From assembly GCF_023197165.1 (NCBI RefSeq), contig NZ_JALPRD010000015.1, positions 34,179 to 98,178 on the forward strand: 64,000 nt of DNA. The letters run 5' to 3'. Of the stretch, positions 17,395 to 25,350 are shown piece by piece. Each line of letters starts with the position of its first letter. Position 1 is the stretch's first letter. Source of the stretch: Sphingopyxis sp. MSC1_008. Lineage in GTDB: Bacteria; Pseudomonadota; Alphaproteobacteria; Sphingomonadales; Sphingomonadaceae. A program made the position numbers and the translations under genes. The notes under the pieces are model-generated. The model worked only from the letters and a program-made list of their open reading frames with translations, did not search any database and was not told where the DNA came from.

Positions 17395-19596
17395 ATGAGC
17401 TTAGCAAGTAGCAAAAATCGTCGGTGGGCTTTGTTGCCGCTGCTCTCGTCGGGCGCGCTCTTGACGGCATGTCCGGCTGTCGCCTTCGCGCAAAGTGCCC
17501 CTGCTGCCGAAGCGCAAACCGACGGGCAGGGCCAATCCGAAATCGTCGTGACCGCGCAGAAGCGCGAACAGCGGCTCATCGACGTGCCCGCGGCCGTGAC
17601 CGCGCTGACCGCGTCGTCGCTCACGACCTCGAACCAGTCTCGCCTTCGCGACTTCTTCGGTTCGGTGCCGGGGTTCCAGGTTGCGCCCTCGCCCGGTGGC
17701 GGTGGCCAGCAGACGCTGGCGATCCGCGGCGTTTCGTCGGGCGCTTTTGCCAACCCCACCGTCGGCATCATGATCGACGAGGTGCCGTTCGGCGCGTCGA
17801 CCTATGATTTCTCCCCCGATGTCGACCCGTCGGACCTGCAGCGCATCGAAGTCCTGCGCGGGCCGCAAGGCACGCTCTATGGCGCAAACAGCATGGGTGG
17901 CCTCGTGAAGTTCGTCACCGTCGACCCATCGACCGCCGGCTTCAGCGGGCGCGCCGAAGCCGGGATTAACACGATCGCGCATGGCGATGGCGTCGGCTAT
18001 GCCTTTCGAGGTGGGCTGAACCTGCCGTTGTCGGATAATTTGGCGGTCCGCGTGAGCGGCTTCACGCGCAAGGATCCGGGCTATATCGACAATATCACGA
18101 CCGGCCAGTCCGACGTCAACGATATCACGACGAGCGGCGGCCTGGCATCGGCGCTATGGAAGCCGAGCGAGAGTTTCTCGATTAAGCTGAGTGCCCTCTA
18201 CCAGCATGTCATCGCCGATGGGTCGGGCGAGGAAGTGCGCGGTCCAGGCCTTTCCGACTATCAGCAAAATTATATTCTGAACACCGGCCAGTCGGAGAGC
18301 ACGACCCAATCGTACAGCGCGGTCATCAACGCCGAGCTCGGCGGCATCGATATTACCTCCGCCACGGCTTACAGCCACTTCGAGAAGACGGCGGTCCAGG
18401 ATTATACCAATATCGCACCCTGGGGCGGCCTCGCGCAAAGCCTGTTCGGCGCGCCCGGCGCACCGTCGCGGTTCGACGCCGAGGTCAAGCGCGTCACGCA
18501 GGAAGTTCGGGCCAGCTTTGCGACGGGCGAGATTCTCGACTGGCTTGTCGGTGGCTTTTTCTCGGACGAAGATACGCCGATCCGCCAGCGCATTTCGGGT
18601 CAGGATGCTTCCGGAACGCTCGTTGGCGACACGATAACCTTCGACATTCCGTTCAAATATCGTGAATTCGCCGTCTTTGCCGATCCGACCCTCAACCTCT
18701 CCGACCGGTTCAGCATCCAGTTCGGCGCCCGCCACAGCTGGACGCGCTCGATCTTCGACGAGGTGGTCGAAGGTGGGGCGCTCTTCCCGACGCCGCTGGT
18801 GCTGCCCGCGATCACCAAGAAAGACCGCATCTTCACCTATCTCGTGACGCCGCAGTTCAAGGTCAACCGAGATCTCATGATCTACGGCCGGGTCGCCACC
18901 GGATACCGTCCGGGCCGTTCGAACTCGTTCAACTCGGATCCGACGGTTCCGCGCGCGGCGGAAGCCGACACGACCACAAATTACGAGCTCGGGATCAAGG
19001 GCGAGGTTGCGGATATGCTGACCTTCGATGCGTCGTTCTTCCATATCGACTGGAAAAAACTCCAGATCACGCTGATCAGCACGAGCAACGGACTGGCTTA
19101 CACATCCAACGCCGCTCGCGCGAAGAGCCAGGGCGCGGAAGTGTCGGCTACCTTGCGGCCGGGCGCGGGGATGACGCTTTCGGGCTGGGTGAGCTACAAC
19201 GACGCGAAGCTGACCGAGGGCGTCGTCAACTCGGCGACGTTCGCACCGACGGGCGCGCAGCTGCCGTTTAACGCAAAGTTCACCGCCAATCTGGCGGCGG
19301 ACAAGAGCTTCGAGATATCCGACGACCTGTCGATCACCCTCGGCGCGACATTCGGCCATGTCGGCAAACGCCAGGGAACCTTCGTCGCCACGGCAGCGCG
19401 CGGCCAATATCCCTCGTTCAACAAGCTCGACCTGCGCATGGGAGTGAATTACGGGACCTGGGCGCTCAATATCTACGCGCGAAATATCGGCGACAGCCAT
19501 GGCGTACTTGGTGGCGGACCCGGCTCCTTTCCGGCGACGGCTTATTCCCATCTTCAGCCCCGCAGCTTCGGTGCTTCGCTGTCCAAGACCTTCTGA
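17395..19596 (+). CDS. TonB-dependent outer-membrane receptor, paralogue of 9632
   Basis: 733 aa. The signal peptide ends near AFAQS (about residue 33). EIVVTAQKREQRLIDVPAAV begins the plug, VLRGPQGTLYGANSMGGLVKFV follows, and the barrel ends in GASLSKTF. It is closely similar over its full length to the receptor at 9632. The start at 17395 has GAGGGGA at good spacing; an in-frame ATG at 17380 lies upstream of that box. It is followed by its own MFS partner at 19670. The two receptors probably take related ligands (inference). Confidence 0.94.
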   Translation: MSLASSKNRRWALLPLLSSGALLTACPAVAFAQSAPAAEAQTDGQGQSEIVVTAQKREQRLIDVPAAVTALTASSLTTSNQSRLRDFFGSVPGFQVAPSPGGGGQQTLAIRGVSSGAFANPTVGIMIDEVPFGASTYDFSPDVDPSDLQRIEVLRGPQGTLYGANSMGGLVKFVTVDPSTAGFSGRAEAGINTIAHGDGVGYAFRGGLNLPLSDNLAVRVSGFTRKDPGYIDNITTGQSDVNDITTSGGLASALWKPSESFSIKLSALYQHVIADGSGEEVRGPGLSDYQQNYILNTGQSESTTQSYSAVINAELGGIDITSATAYSHFEKTAVQDYTNIAPWGGLAQSLFGAPGAPSRFDAEVKRVTQEVRASFATGEILDWLVGGFFSDEDTPIRQRISGQDASGTLVGDTITFDIPFKYREFAVFADPTLNLSDRFSIQFGARHSWTRSIFDEVVEGGALFPTPLVLPAITKKDRIFTYLVTPQFKVNRDLMIYGRVATGYRPGRSNSFNSDPTVPRAAEADTTTNYELGIKGEVADMLTFDASFFHIDWKKLQITLISTSNGLAYTSNAARAKSQGAEVSATLRPGAGMTLSGWVSYNDAKLTEGVVNSATFAPTGAQLPFNAKFTANLAADKSFEISDDLSITLGATFGHVGKRQGTFVATAARGQYPSFNKLDLRMGVNYGTWALNIYARNIGDSHGVLGGGPGSFPATAYSHLQPRSFGASLSKTF

Positions 19597-19669
19597 TGGG
19601 GCGAGAAGGCGGTTCCCTTCGCTGGCGAAAGAAAACGATCGTGACATTAACCGCGGGCGGAGAAACAGC

Positions 19670-21019
19670 ATGATGGAGTTGGTTCGCGGAGCGGGGGGCT
19701 CCGGTGCAGCAGTGCCGTCCGGAGTCAGCCATGGCGCGAGCAACGCGCCATGGCTGCTCTATACGTCACGCCAGCGGGCCGTGTTCCTGGCCGTGCTATT
19801 TTTTGTCGGCGCGTCCAACAATATCGATCGCAATATCCTGGGTGTCCTGCTGCCCCAGATCAAGGCAGAGTTTGTTCTCAGCGATACCGAACTCGGGCTG
19901 CTCAGCGGTATCGTGTTTGCCTTTTTTTACGCGACGCTCGGTATTCCGATCGCGCGGTGGGCCGACCGCGGCGACCGGCCGATCATCTTGTCGCTATCCT
20001 TGCTGGTGTGGAGCGCTACGACGGCGCTTTGCGGCGTTGCGCAGACATTCTGGCAGCTCGCATTAGCGCGTATCGGTGTGGGCGCGGGGGAAGCTGGCGC
20101 GTTGCCGACGGCGCAGAGCCTGATCGCCGATTATTTCGCGCCGGAAAAACGGGCAGGGGCGATGGGCGTTTTCATCCTGTCGGCGGCAATGGGCTATGCG
20201 GGCGGCCTGATCCTCGGCGGCTATGTTGCGCAGCATTATGGCTGGCGCAGTGCTTTTCTCATTGTCGGCATTGCGGGCGTGGTGATGGCGCCCGTCTGTG
20301 CGCTGTTGCTCAAGGAACCGCGGAAGATCATCGCCGCGAAAACAGTCGCTGAGCCGATGCGTGTAGCGCTTGCCGAGCTCGTCAAAAATCCTGCCTATCG
20401 CTGCATTCTCTATGCGATGGTGATCTACTTTTTCATGGGCTATGGCGCGCTCGTCTTCATCGTGTCGCTGATGACACGGCTGTTCGACGTGAACGTGCAG
20501 GTTGCAGGCGCAACCTTCGGAACGATCGCCGTGATCGGCGCGGTCGTGGGAAGTTTGCTCGGCGGCTTCCTGTCCAATCATTTGGCAAAGCGTAACCTCG
20601 CCAATGTTCCGCGCACCGCGGGCTGGGCGATGATTATTTGCGTTCCGATCTTCGAATACGCCCTGTCGCGCTCGACCTTATCGGCGATGTATGTTCCATT
20701 GTTCCTAGGCGTGATGCTCCAGAATGTGATGTCGCCGCCGATGTTCACGTCGCTCTACCTCGTCTGCGACAGCAACCGGCGGGCGACCGCGCTCGCGATT
20801 GTCCTCCTGTTCGCCAACCTCGTCGGACTCGGCCTCGGGCCCTTCATCGCCGGGGCGATCAGCGATTATCTGGCGCCGACCTACGGCCCCGCCGAGAGCC
20901 TGCGCTGGGCGATCATGATCCTCTTCTTGGTGATGTTCGCTGCCGGCGGCTTCATGCTTCGCGCCGCGCGATACATCGAGCAGGCGACCCGCGAGGGACA
21001 TCCGCTCGCATCGACCTGA
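19670..21019 (+). CDS. MFS transporter, Spinster-like, paralogue of 8020
   Basis: 449 aa with about 12 membrane segments. It shares NNIDRNILGVLLPQIKAEF, RWADRGDRP, RIGVGAGEAGALPTAQSLIADYF and long stretches of the C-terminal half with the MFS protein at 8020. GGCGGAG lies 7 nt before the ATG at 19670. The gene follows its TonB receptor by about 70 bp, giving an outer- plus inner-membrane uptake pair. Substrate unknown. Confidence 0.9.
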   Translation: MMELVRGAGGSGAAVPSGVSHGASNAPWLLYTSRQRAVFLAVLFFVGASNNIDRNILGVLLPQIKAEFVLSDTELGLLSGIVFAFFYATLGIPIARWADRGDRPIILSLSLLVWSATTALCGVAQTFWQLALARIGVGAGEAGALPTAQSLIADYFAPEKRAGAMGVFILSAAMGYAGGLILGGYVAQHYGWRSAFLIVGIAGVVMAPVCALLLKEPRKIIAAKTVAEPMRVALAELVKNPAYRCILYAMVIYFFMGYGALVFIVSLMTRLFDVNVQVAGATFGTIAVIGAVVGSLLGGFLSNHLAKRNLANVPRTAGWAMIICVPIFEYALSRSTLSAMYVPLFLGVMLQNVMSPPMFTSLYLVCDSNRRATALAIVLLFANLVGLGLGPFIAGAISDYLAPTYGPAESLRWAIMILFLVMFAAGGFMLRAARYIEQATREGHPLAST

Positions 21020-21238
21020 CGCACCTCCTGAGGTTGGGCTGTCGCCAGGTTTAAGCGAAACGGTGGCAGCGCGGCTGTGGGCTGCAAGGCGCAGACCGCT
21101 CGCTAGCCCCATGGACCGGCGATCGCCGTCTTGGCGAACCTCACCGGCGCCTCTCCGCGGCAACGCGGGCCGATCGCAACGTGGTTTCGAGCATTGAATT
21201 GATGAACGGGCGTCGCCCATTTGGTTGAGGACAATGAT

Positions 21239-21982
21239 GTGAGTATCACGCTGTCGCCCGAGGAAGAGCGCTTCAAGGACGCCTATGTCCGTTCCCGCGG
21301 CTATTGGGTCGAGTTCAACGATGGACTGTTGCGGCACAATCCGCGCTGGCTTCGGGCTCATCTCGCCTATGCCGACATCATTCAGAAGGAGGGGCCACTC
21401 GACGAACGGATGCGCGAGCTAATCTTCATTGCCGTCGATGCCTCGACAACCCATCTCTACACGCGCGGTCTCGAAATCCATATCCGGAAGGCCTTCGCGG
21501 CGAACTGTTCGGCCGCCGACCTCATCGAAGTCTTGCTCATCGCAGCGGTGCAGGGGCTCGACAGCGTCGTCGCCGGCGTTTCCATTCTTGCGGAGGAGGC
21601 TGGCTCTGCCTTCGAGGGCGAAGGGGACGTCGCGTCAGCTCTCCTCGACCGTTACGCGTCGCTCTTCGGCGATCGGCCCGAATGGCTGTCGCATGTTGCG
21701 TTCATCGCGCCCGGCTACGCGCGCGCATTGGTCGAACTCGCCGAAATCGCGGAAGCCGATGCCGGGCTCACGCCGCGCGAGCGCACGCTCGTACGCCTCG
21801 CACTCGCCGCGTCACCGACGCATCTCAATCGCGAAGCCATGCGGACCGAAACCCGCCGAGCGCTGAACGCCGGAGCGAGTCCGGCAGAGTTGTTGGAGGT
21901 GTTTCAACTGGTTGGTCTGCTTGGTATGCACGCCTGTGTCGATGGTATTCCGGCGGTCATCGCGGCCGCCGGGAAGGGCTGA
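21239..21982 (+). CDS. Carboxymuconolactone-decarboxylase-like (AhpD fold) two-domain protein
   Basis: 247 aa from a GTG start preceded by TGAGGA. It contains two CMD/AhpD-like repeats. The first has RMRELIFIAVDASTTHLYTRGLEIHIRKAF at about 60-90, the second RERTLVRLALAASPTHLNREAMRTETRRAL at about 180-210. The position where AhpD has its CxxC pair is not Cys-rich here, so a peroxidase role is unlikely and a lactone decarboxylase/hydrolase-type or purely structural role is possible. It is convergent with the amidase gene. Confidence 0.75.
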   Translation: MSITLSPEEERFKDAYVRSRGYWVEFNDGLLRHNPRWLRAHLAYADIIQKEGPLDERMRELIFIAVDASTTHLYTRGLEIHIRKAFAANCSAADLIEVLLIAAVQGLDSVVAGVSILAEEAGSAFEGEGDVASALLDRYASLFGDRPEWLSHVAFIAPGYARALVELAEIAEADAGLTPRERTLVRLALAASPTHLNREAMRTETRRALNAGASPAELLEVFQLVGLLGMHACVDGIPAVIAAAGKG

Positions 21983-22052
21983 CCTCAAGCTTTCTGTATA
22001 TCTAACCGGGCCATGAGACGGCTCGTCCGCGCAAGACAAATTGAGCCCGTGC

Positions 22053-23462
22053 TTATAGGCAAGAGGGCTCGCGCAGGTGCCAGTCGGTCGAGGCCTGAAA
22101 GGCATACGCGGCGCGAACCAGCAGGCTTTCCGAAAAATGCGCCCCGGCGAGCTGCGCGGCGACCGGCAAGCCATCGGTGAAGCCCGCCGGAAAGGTGATG
22201 GTGGGGCTCCCCGAAAGGTTGAACGGCAGGGTGTAGGCCCAGCGATTGGCGACGAAATCAGGATCGATCGCTGCCTCTTCGAGGAGCGCGCCGACTGGCG
22301 GCGAGGCAGTTGTCACCGCGGGAACCAACAGCAGGTCGATGTCGCCGAACAGCGACCGCATCGTCGCCCCATGGGCGTCGGCGCTCTCTCTCGCGGTGGC
22401 CATCTTTGCTTCGGTCACGACCCGCCCGGCATCCAGCAGCGCCCGGCACTCGGGCCCATAGGCGGCGGCGCGCGCGGGGTAGGTTGTCCGATGACTGGCC
22501 GCCGCACCCGCGGCGAAATAAGGGACAATCGCCAGGAGATCGAGGCGCGGCAATCGAATGTCGGCAAAGGAAGCGCCGCGATCGGCGAGCACCGCGGCTA
22601 CGTGGCGAAGCGCCTGCGCCACCGGCGGCGCGCAATCCGCTTCGATGCGGTCCCAGTCGACGCCGATCCTGATCCCCTTCAGCCCGCGCTCTATTGTCCG
22701 CAGATAATCGGGAACGGCGGCGGTGATGCTGGCCGGATCGCCCGGGTCGGCGCCCGCGATGGCGCCGAGCATTGCAGCGACGCCGCTCGCGCTGCGCGCC
22801 ATGGTGCCGATCGTATCGAGGGCGTCGACAAGCGGATGTACACCGTAGCGGCTTACGCGTCCGCGCGTGGGCTTGAGTCCGGTCACGCCGTTGAACGCCG
22901 CCGGAATGCGGATCGACCCGCCCGTATCCGAACCGATCGCGGCGGCGCAGAGCCCGGCCGCCACGGCAACGCCCGAGCCGCTCGACGAGAAGCCGCTGTC
23001 ATGACCCCGCCGCCAGGGATTGCACGGCGCGGCGATGGAAGGGTGGTGCGCCATCATGGCGGCTTCGCTCATCGCGAGCTTTCCCAGAATGACCGCCCCC
23101 GAGGCCCGCAGACGCTCGACGATCGAGGCGTCTTTGATCGGCACGCGGTCGGCATGGATAGCCATTCCGGCCGCCGTGACGATGCCCTTCGTATCCACGA
23201 GATCCTTGAGGGCGACCGGGATGCCGTGCAGCGGTCCACGATCGATCCCTGCCGCGAAATCGCGGTCTGCCCCTGCGGCTTCTGCGCGCGCGCTCGGCTC
23301 CATAAGCCGCGCGTAGCTGTGGAGGCGTCCGTCCAGCGCCGCGATCCGGGCGAAAAAGGCGTCGGCGAGCGCCGCGGCGGTCAATTTCCCGGACCGCAGG
23401 CTTCGGCCGAGTTCAGGGACCGAGCGGAAGCATAGCTCGCGCGCGACGGTGCGGCTCAGCAT
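22053..23462 (-). CDS. Amidase signature family hydrolase
   Basis: 469 aa. The Ser-cisSer-Lys triad is visible: Lys in ALKDLVDT (residue 86), the Gly/Ser-rich loop SGFSSSGSG (about 156-164) and the nucleophile Ser in GSDTGGSIR (about 183). Family members cleave amides of carboxylic acids, including N-acyl amino acids, peptides and aryl amides. It is the last gene of the glyA-sox-sdaA operon: its start overlaps the sdaA stop by 7 nt, so it is translationally coupled to sarcosine breakdown. This suggests it releases a sarcosine- or glycine-containing product from a larger amide (inference). No signal peptide; cytoplasmic. Confidence 0.9.
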   Translation of the reverse strand: MLSRTVARELCFRSVPELGRSLRSGKLTAAALADAFFARIAALDGRLHSYARLMEPSARAEAAGADRDFAAGIDRGPLHGIPVALKDLVDTKGIVTAAGMAIHADRVPIKDASIVERLRASGAVILGKLAMSEAAMMAHHPSIAAPCNPWRRGHDSGFSSSGSGVAVAAGLCAAAIGSDTGGSIRIPAAFNGVTGLKPTRGRVSRYGVHPLVDALDTIGTMARSASGVAAMLGAIAGADPGDPASITAAVPDYLRTIERGLKGIRIGVDWDRIEADCAPPVAQALRHVAAVLADRGASFADIRLPRLDLLAIVPYFAAGAAASHRTTYPARAAAYGPECRALLDAGRVVTEAKMATARESADAHGATMRSLFGDIDLLLVPAVTTASPPVGALLEEAAIDPDFVANRWAYTLPFNLSGSPTITFPAGFTDGLPVAAQLAGAHFSESLLVRAAYAFQASTDWHLREPSCL

Positions 23463-24814
23463 TCCGGGAAGCTCACCGCGAGGCCGCCGCGTGACGTTTC
23501 CTTATACTTCACATGCATGTCACGGCCGGTGCGCATCATGGTGGCGATGACCTGATCGAGCGACACAACATGCTTCCCGTCCCCCCGCAATGCGAGCGAA
23601 GCGGCATTGATCGCCTTGATCGCGCCGAAAGCGTTGCGCTCGATGCAGGGAATTTGCACAAGCCCCCCGATGGGGTCGCAGGTCATGCCGAGATGATGTT
23701 CCATCGCGATTTCAGCAGCATTCTCAACCTGTGCGTCGGTGGCTCCCATCGCCGCCGCAAGGCCGGCGGCCGCCATCGCGCTCGCCGTTCCGACCTCGCC
23801 TTGGCAGCCGACCTCCGCCCCCGATATCGAGGCGTTCAATTTGGTCAGCGTGCCGATCGCGCTCGCGGTCAGGAGGAACTCGTGCATCCCGGCGCGATCG
23901 GCGCCGGGCCAGAAGTCGCGGTAGTAGCGGAGGACCGCAGGGACGACGCCCGCCGCACCATTGGTCGGCGCGGTGACGACCCGCCCGCCGGCGGCGTTTT
24001 CCTCGTTCACCGCGATAGCGAACAGGCTGACATGATCCATGATCGCGTGCGGCGCCTGCTGGTTCCGAAAACGATCGGCATCGAGCTTCAGCCTGATACC
24101 TTTTGCGCGGCGCTGCACGTTCAGTCGCCCTGGCAGCACGCCTTCGGTGCGCATGCCGCGATCGATGCTGTCCATCATCACCTCGACGATCCGGTCGAGA
24201 CAGGCTTCCAGCTCGATCCCGGTCATGCGGGCTCGTTCGTTTGCGCTCCCGATCTCCGCGATGCTGAGTCCGTTGCGTTCGCAGAGCGACAGAAGTTCGT
24301 CTGCCGTAGCGAAGGGGAAGGGGACCTCGACCTCCTCTGCGGGCGCGGCCGTACCCACCTGGTCCTCGCGGGCGATGAACCCGCCGCCGATCGAGCACCA
24401 GCGCTCGGCAACCAATGTGTTGCCGGCCTTGTCCAGCGCAACGAAGCGCATCGTGTTGGGATGGACCGGTGTGCGGCTCTTGCGGTCGAAGACGATGGCG
24501 CTTGCCGGGTCGAACCCGATCTCGCGCCCAGCGACGCACAGCTTCTTTTCCGAAGAGGTGCGCTGCGCGACCGCGTCGATCAGGTCGGGATCGACCGTGT
24601 CGGGCATATAACCCGCAAGGCCGAGTATCACCGCCTTGTCGGTTGCGTGACCGGCACCCGTCCAGGCAAGCGAACCCATGAGGTCACACCGGACGTGAGC
24701 GAAATCCAGCCCTTCCAGGCTCTTTGTGAATTGTGCGGCGGCCTTCATCGGCCCGACGGTGTGCGACGATGACGGTCCAATGCCGATGCGAAATATGTCC
24801 CCGACGCCGATCAC
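23456..24814 (-). CDS. sdaA: L-serine ammonia-lyase, iron-sulfur dependent, single chain
   Basis: 452 aa, like Escherichia coli SdaA. It converts L-serine to pyruvate and ammonia using a [4Fe-4S] cluster. [19 protein letters not shown] covers the beta-domain signature near the N-terminus. The alpha part contains GCQGEVG and [14 protein letters not shown], which supply the cluster cysteines. The GTG start at 24814 lies 2 nt after the soxG stop. The same frame is open to 25201 but that extension lies inside soxG. In this operon it removes serine made by GlyA from sarcosine-derived glycine. Confidence 0.93.
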   Translation of the reverse strand: MIGVGDIFRIGIGPSSSHTVGPMKAAAQFTKSLEGLDFAHVRCDLMGSLAWTGAGHATDKAVILGLAGYMPDTVDPDLIDAVAQRTSSEKKLCVAGREIGFDPASAIVFDRKSRTPVHPNTMRFVALDKAGNTLVAERWCSIGGGFIAREDQVGTAAPAEEVEVPFPFATADELLSLCERNGLSIAEIGSANERARMTGIELEACLDRIVEVMMDSIDRGMRTEGVLPGRLNVQRRAKGIRLKLDADRFRNQQAPHAIMDHVSLFAIAVNEENAAGGRVVTAPTNGAAGVVPAVLRYYRDFWPGADRAGMHEFLLTASAIGTLTKLNASISGAEVGCQGEVGTASAMAAAGLAAAMGATDAQVENAAEIAMEHHLGMTCDPIGGLVQIPCIERNAFGAIKAINAASLALRGDGKHVVSLDQVIATMMRTGRDMHVKYKETSRGGLAVSFPEC

Positions 24815-24816
24815 GG

Positions 24817-25350
24817 CTAGACCTCGCTCTCCGCTTCGCGCAGCAACGCCTCGACATAACGAGCGAATGAGCGCCACACGTCGAGATAAAAGCTTCGGGG
24901 ACCGGTGCGCCAAAGGACGATCTCCGCCCTCGCATACATCGTGCGCGTGCACATACCCACGGGGAAAGCGCGCAGCGACAGATTTAGCGCGCAGCCCGAC
25001 GCCAGGATTTCCTCGGCGCGCTCGCCATCGATCGACAGCGCGACCTGACGGTGGCTGACGTCGACGAGCGAGCAGAGTTCGCCATCGAGCCGAGCGGCGA
25101 GTCCGGGGACCCAGCCGTCTTGCATGTCCGCGTTCAGCAGCAGCCATTCGTCCGGGCCGAGCCACAACGCGCTGTTGGGGCCGTTGCTTTCCGATCGGCA
25201 TGCCGCCTGCGGGAGCGCCAGCCCGAGCTTGTCCGAAACGCGGCCGATGTCGGCTTCGCGGCAGCGAAGGACCGCGCGGCCCAAGGGCGCGACCGCCGTG
25301 ATAGCTCCGCTTTCACCGGAGAAGGGAGAGGCGATGCGTGTCTCAAACAT
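24817..25350 (-). CDS. soxG: Sarcosine oxidase gamma subunit
   Basis: 177 aa. It is the gamma subunit of heterotetrameric sarcosine oxidase and resembles a GcvT-like domain (LGPDEWLLLN in the middle and SLVDVSHRQVALSIDGERA after it). The C-terminal part holds FPVGMCTRTMYARAEIVLWRTG, a family pattern. The start at 25350 overlaps the soxA stop by 8 nt and has GGGAGA upstream. Its position after soxA matches the standard soxBDAG order. Confidence 0.9.
   Translation of the reverse strand: MFETRIASPFSGESGAITAVAPLGRAVLRCREADIGRVSDKLGLALPQAACRSESNGPNSALWLGPDEWLLLNADMQDGWVPGLAARLDGELCSLVDVSHRQVALSIDGERAEEILASGCALNLSLRAFPVGMCTRTMYARAEIVLWRTGPRSFYLDVWRSFARYVEALLREAESEV

Noticed and set aside
24815..25201. 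Apparent fusion of SdaA with an N-terminal domain
   Set aside because: The extra region is an out-of-frame reading of soxG; a GTG start lies 2 nt after the soxG stop and gives the normal SdaA length.
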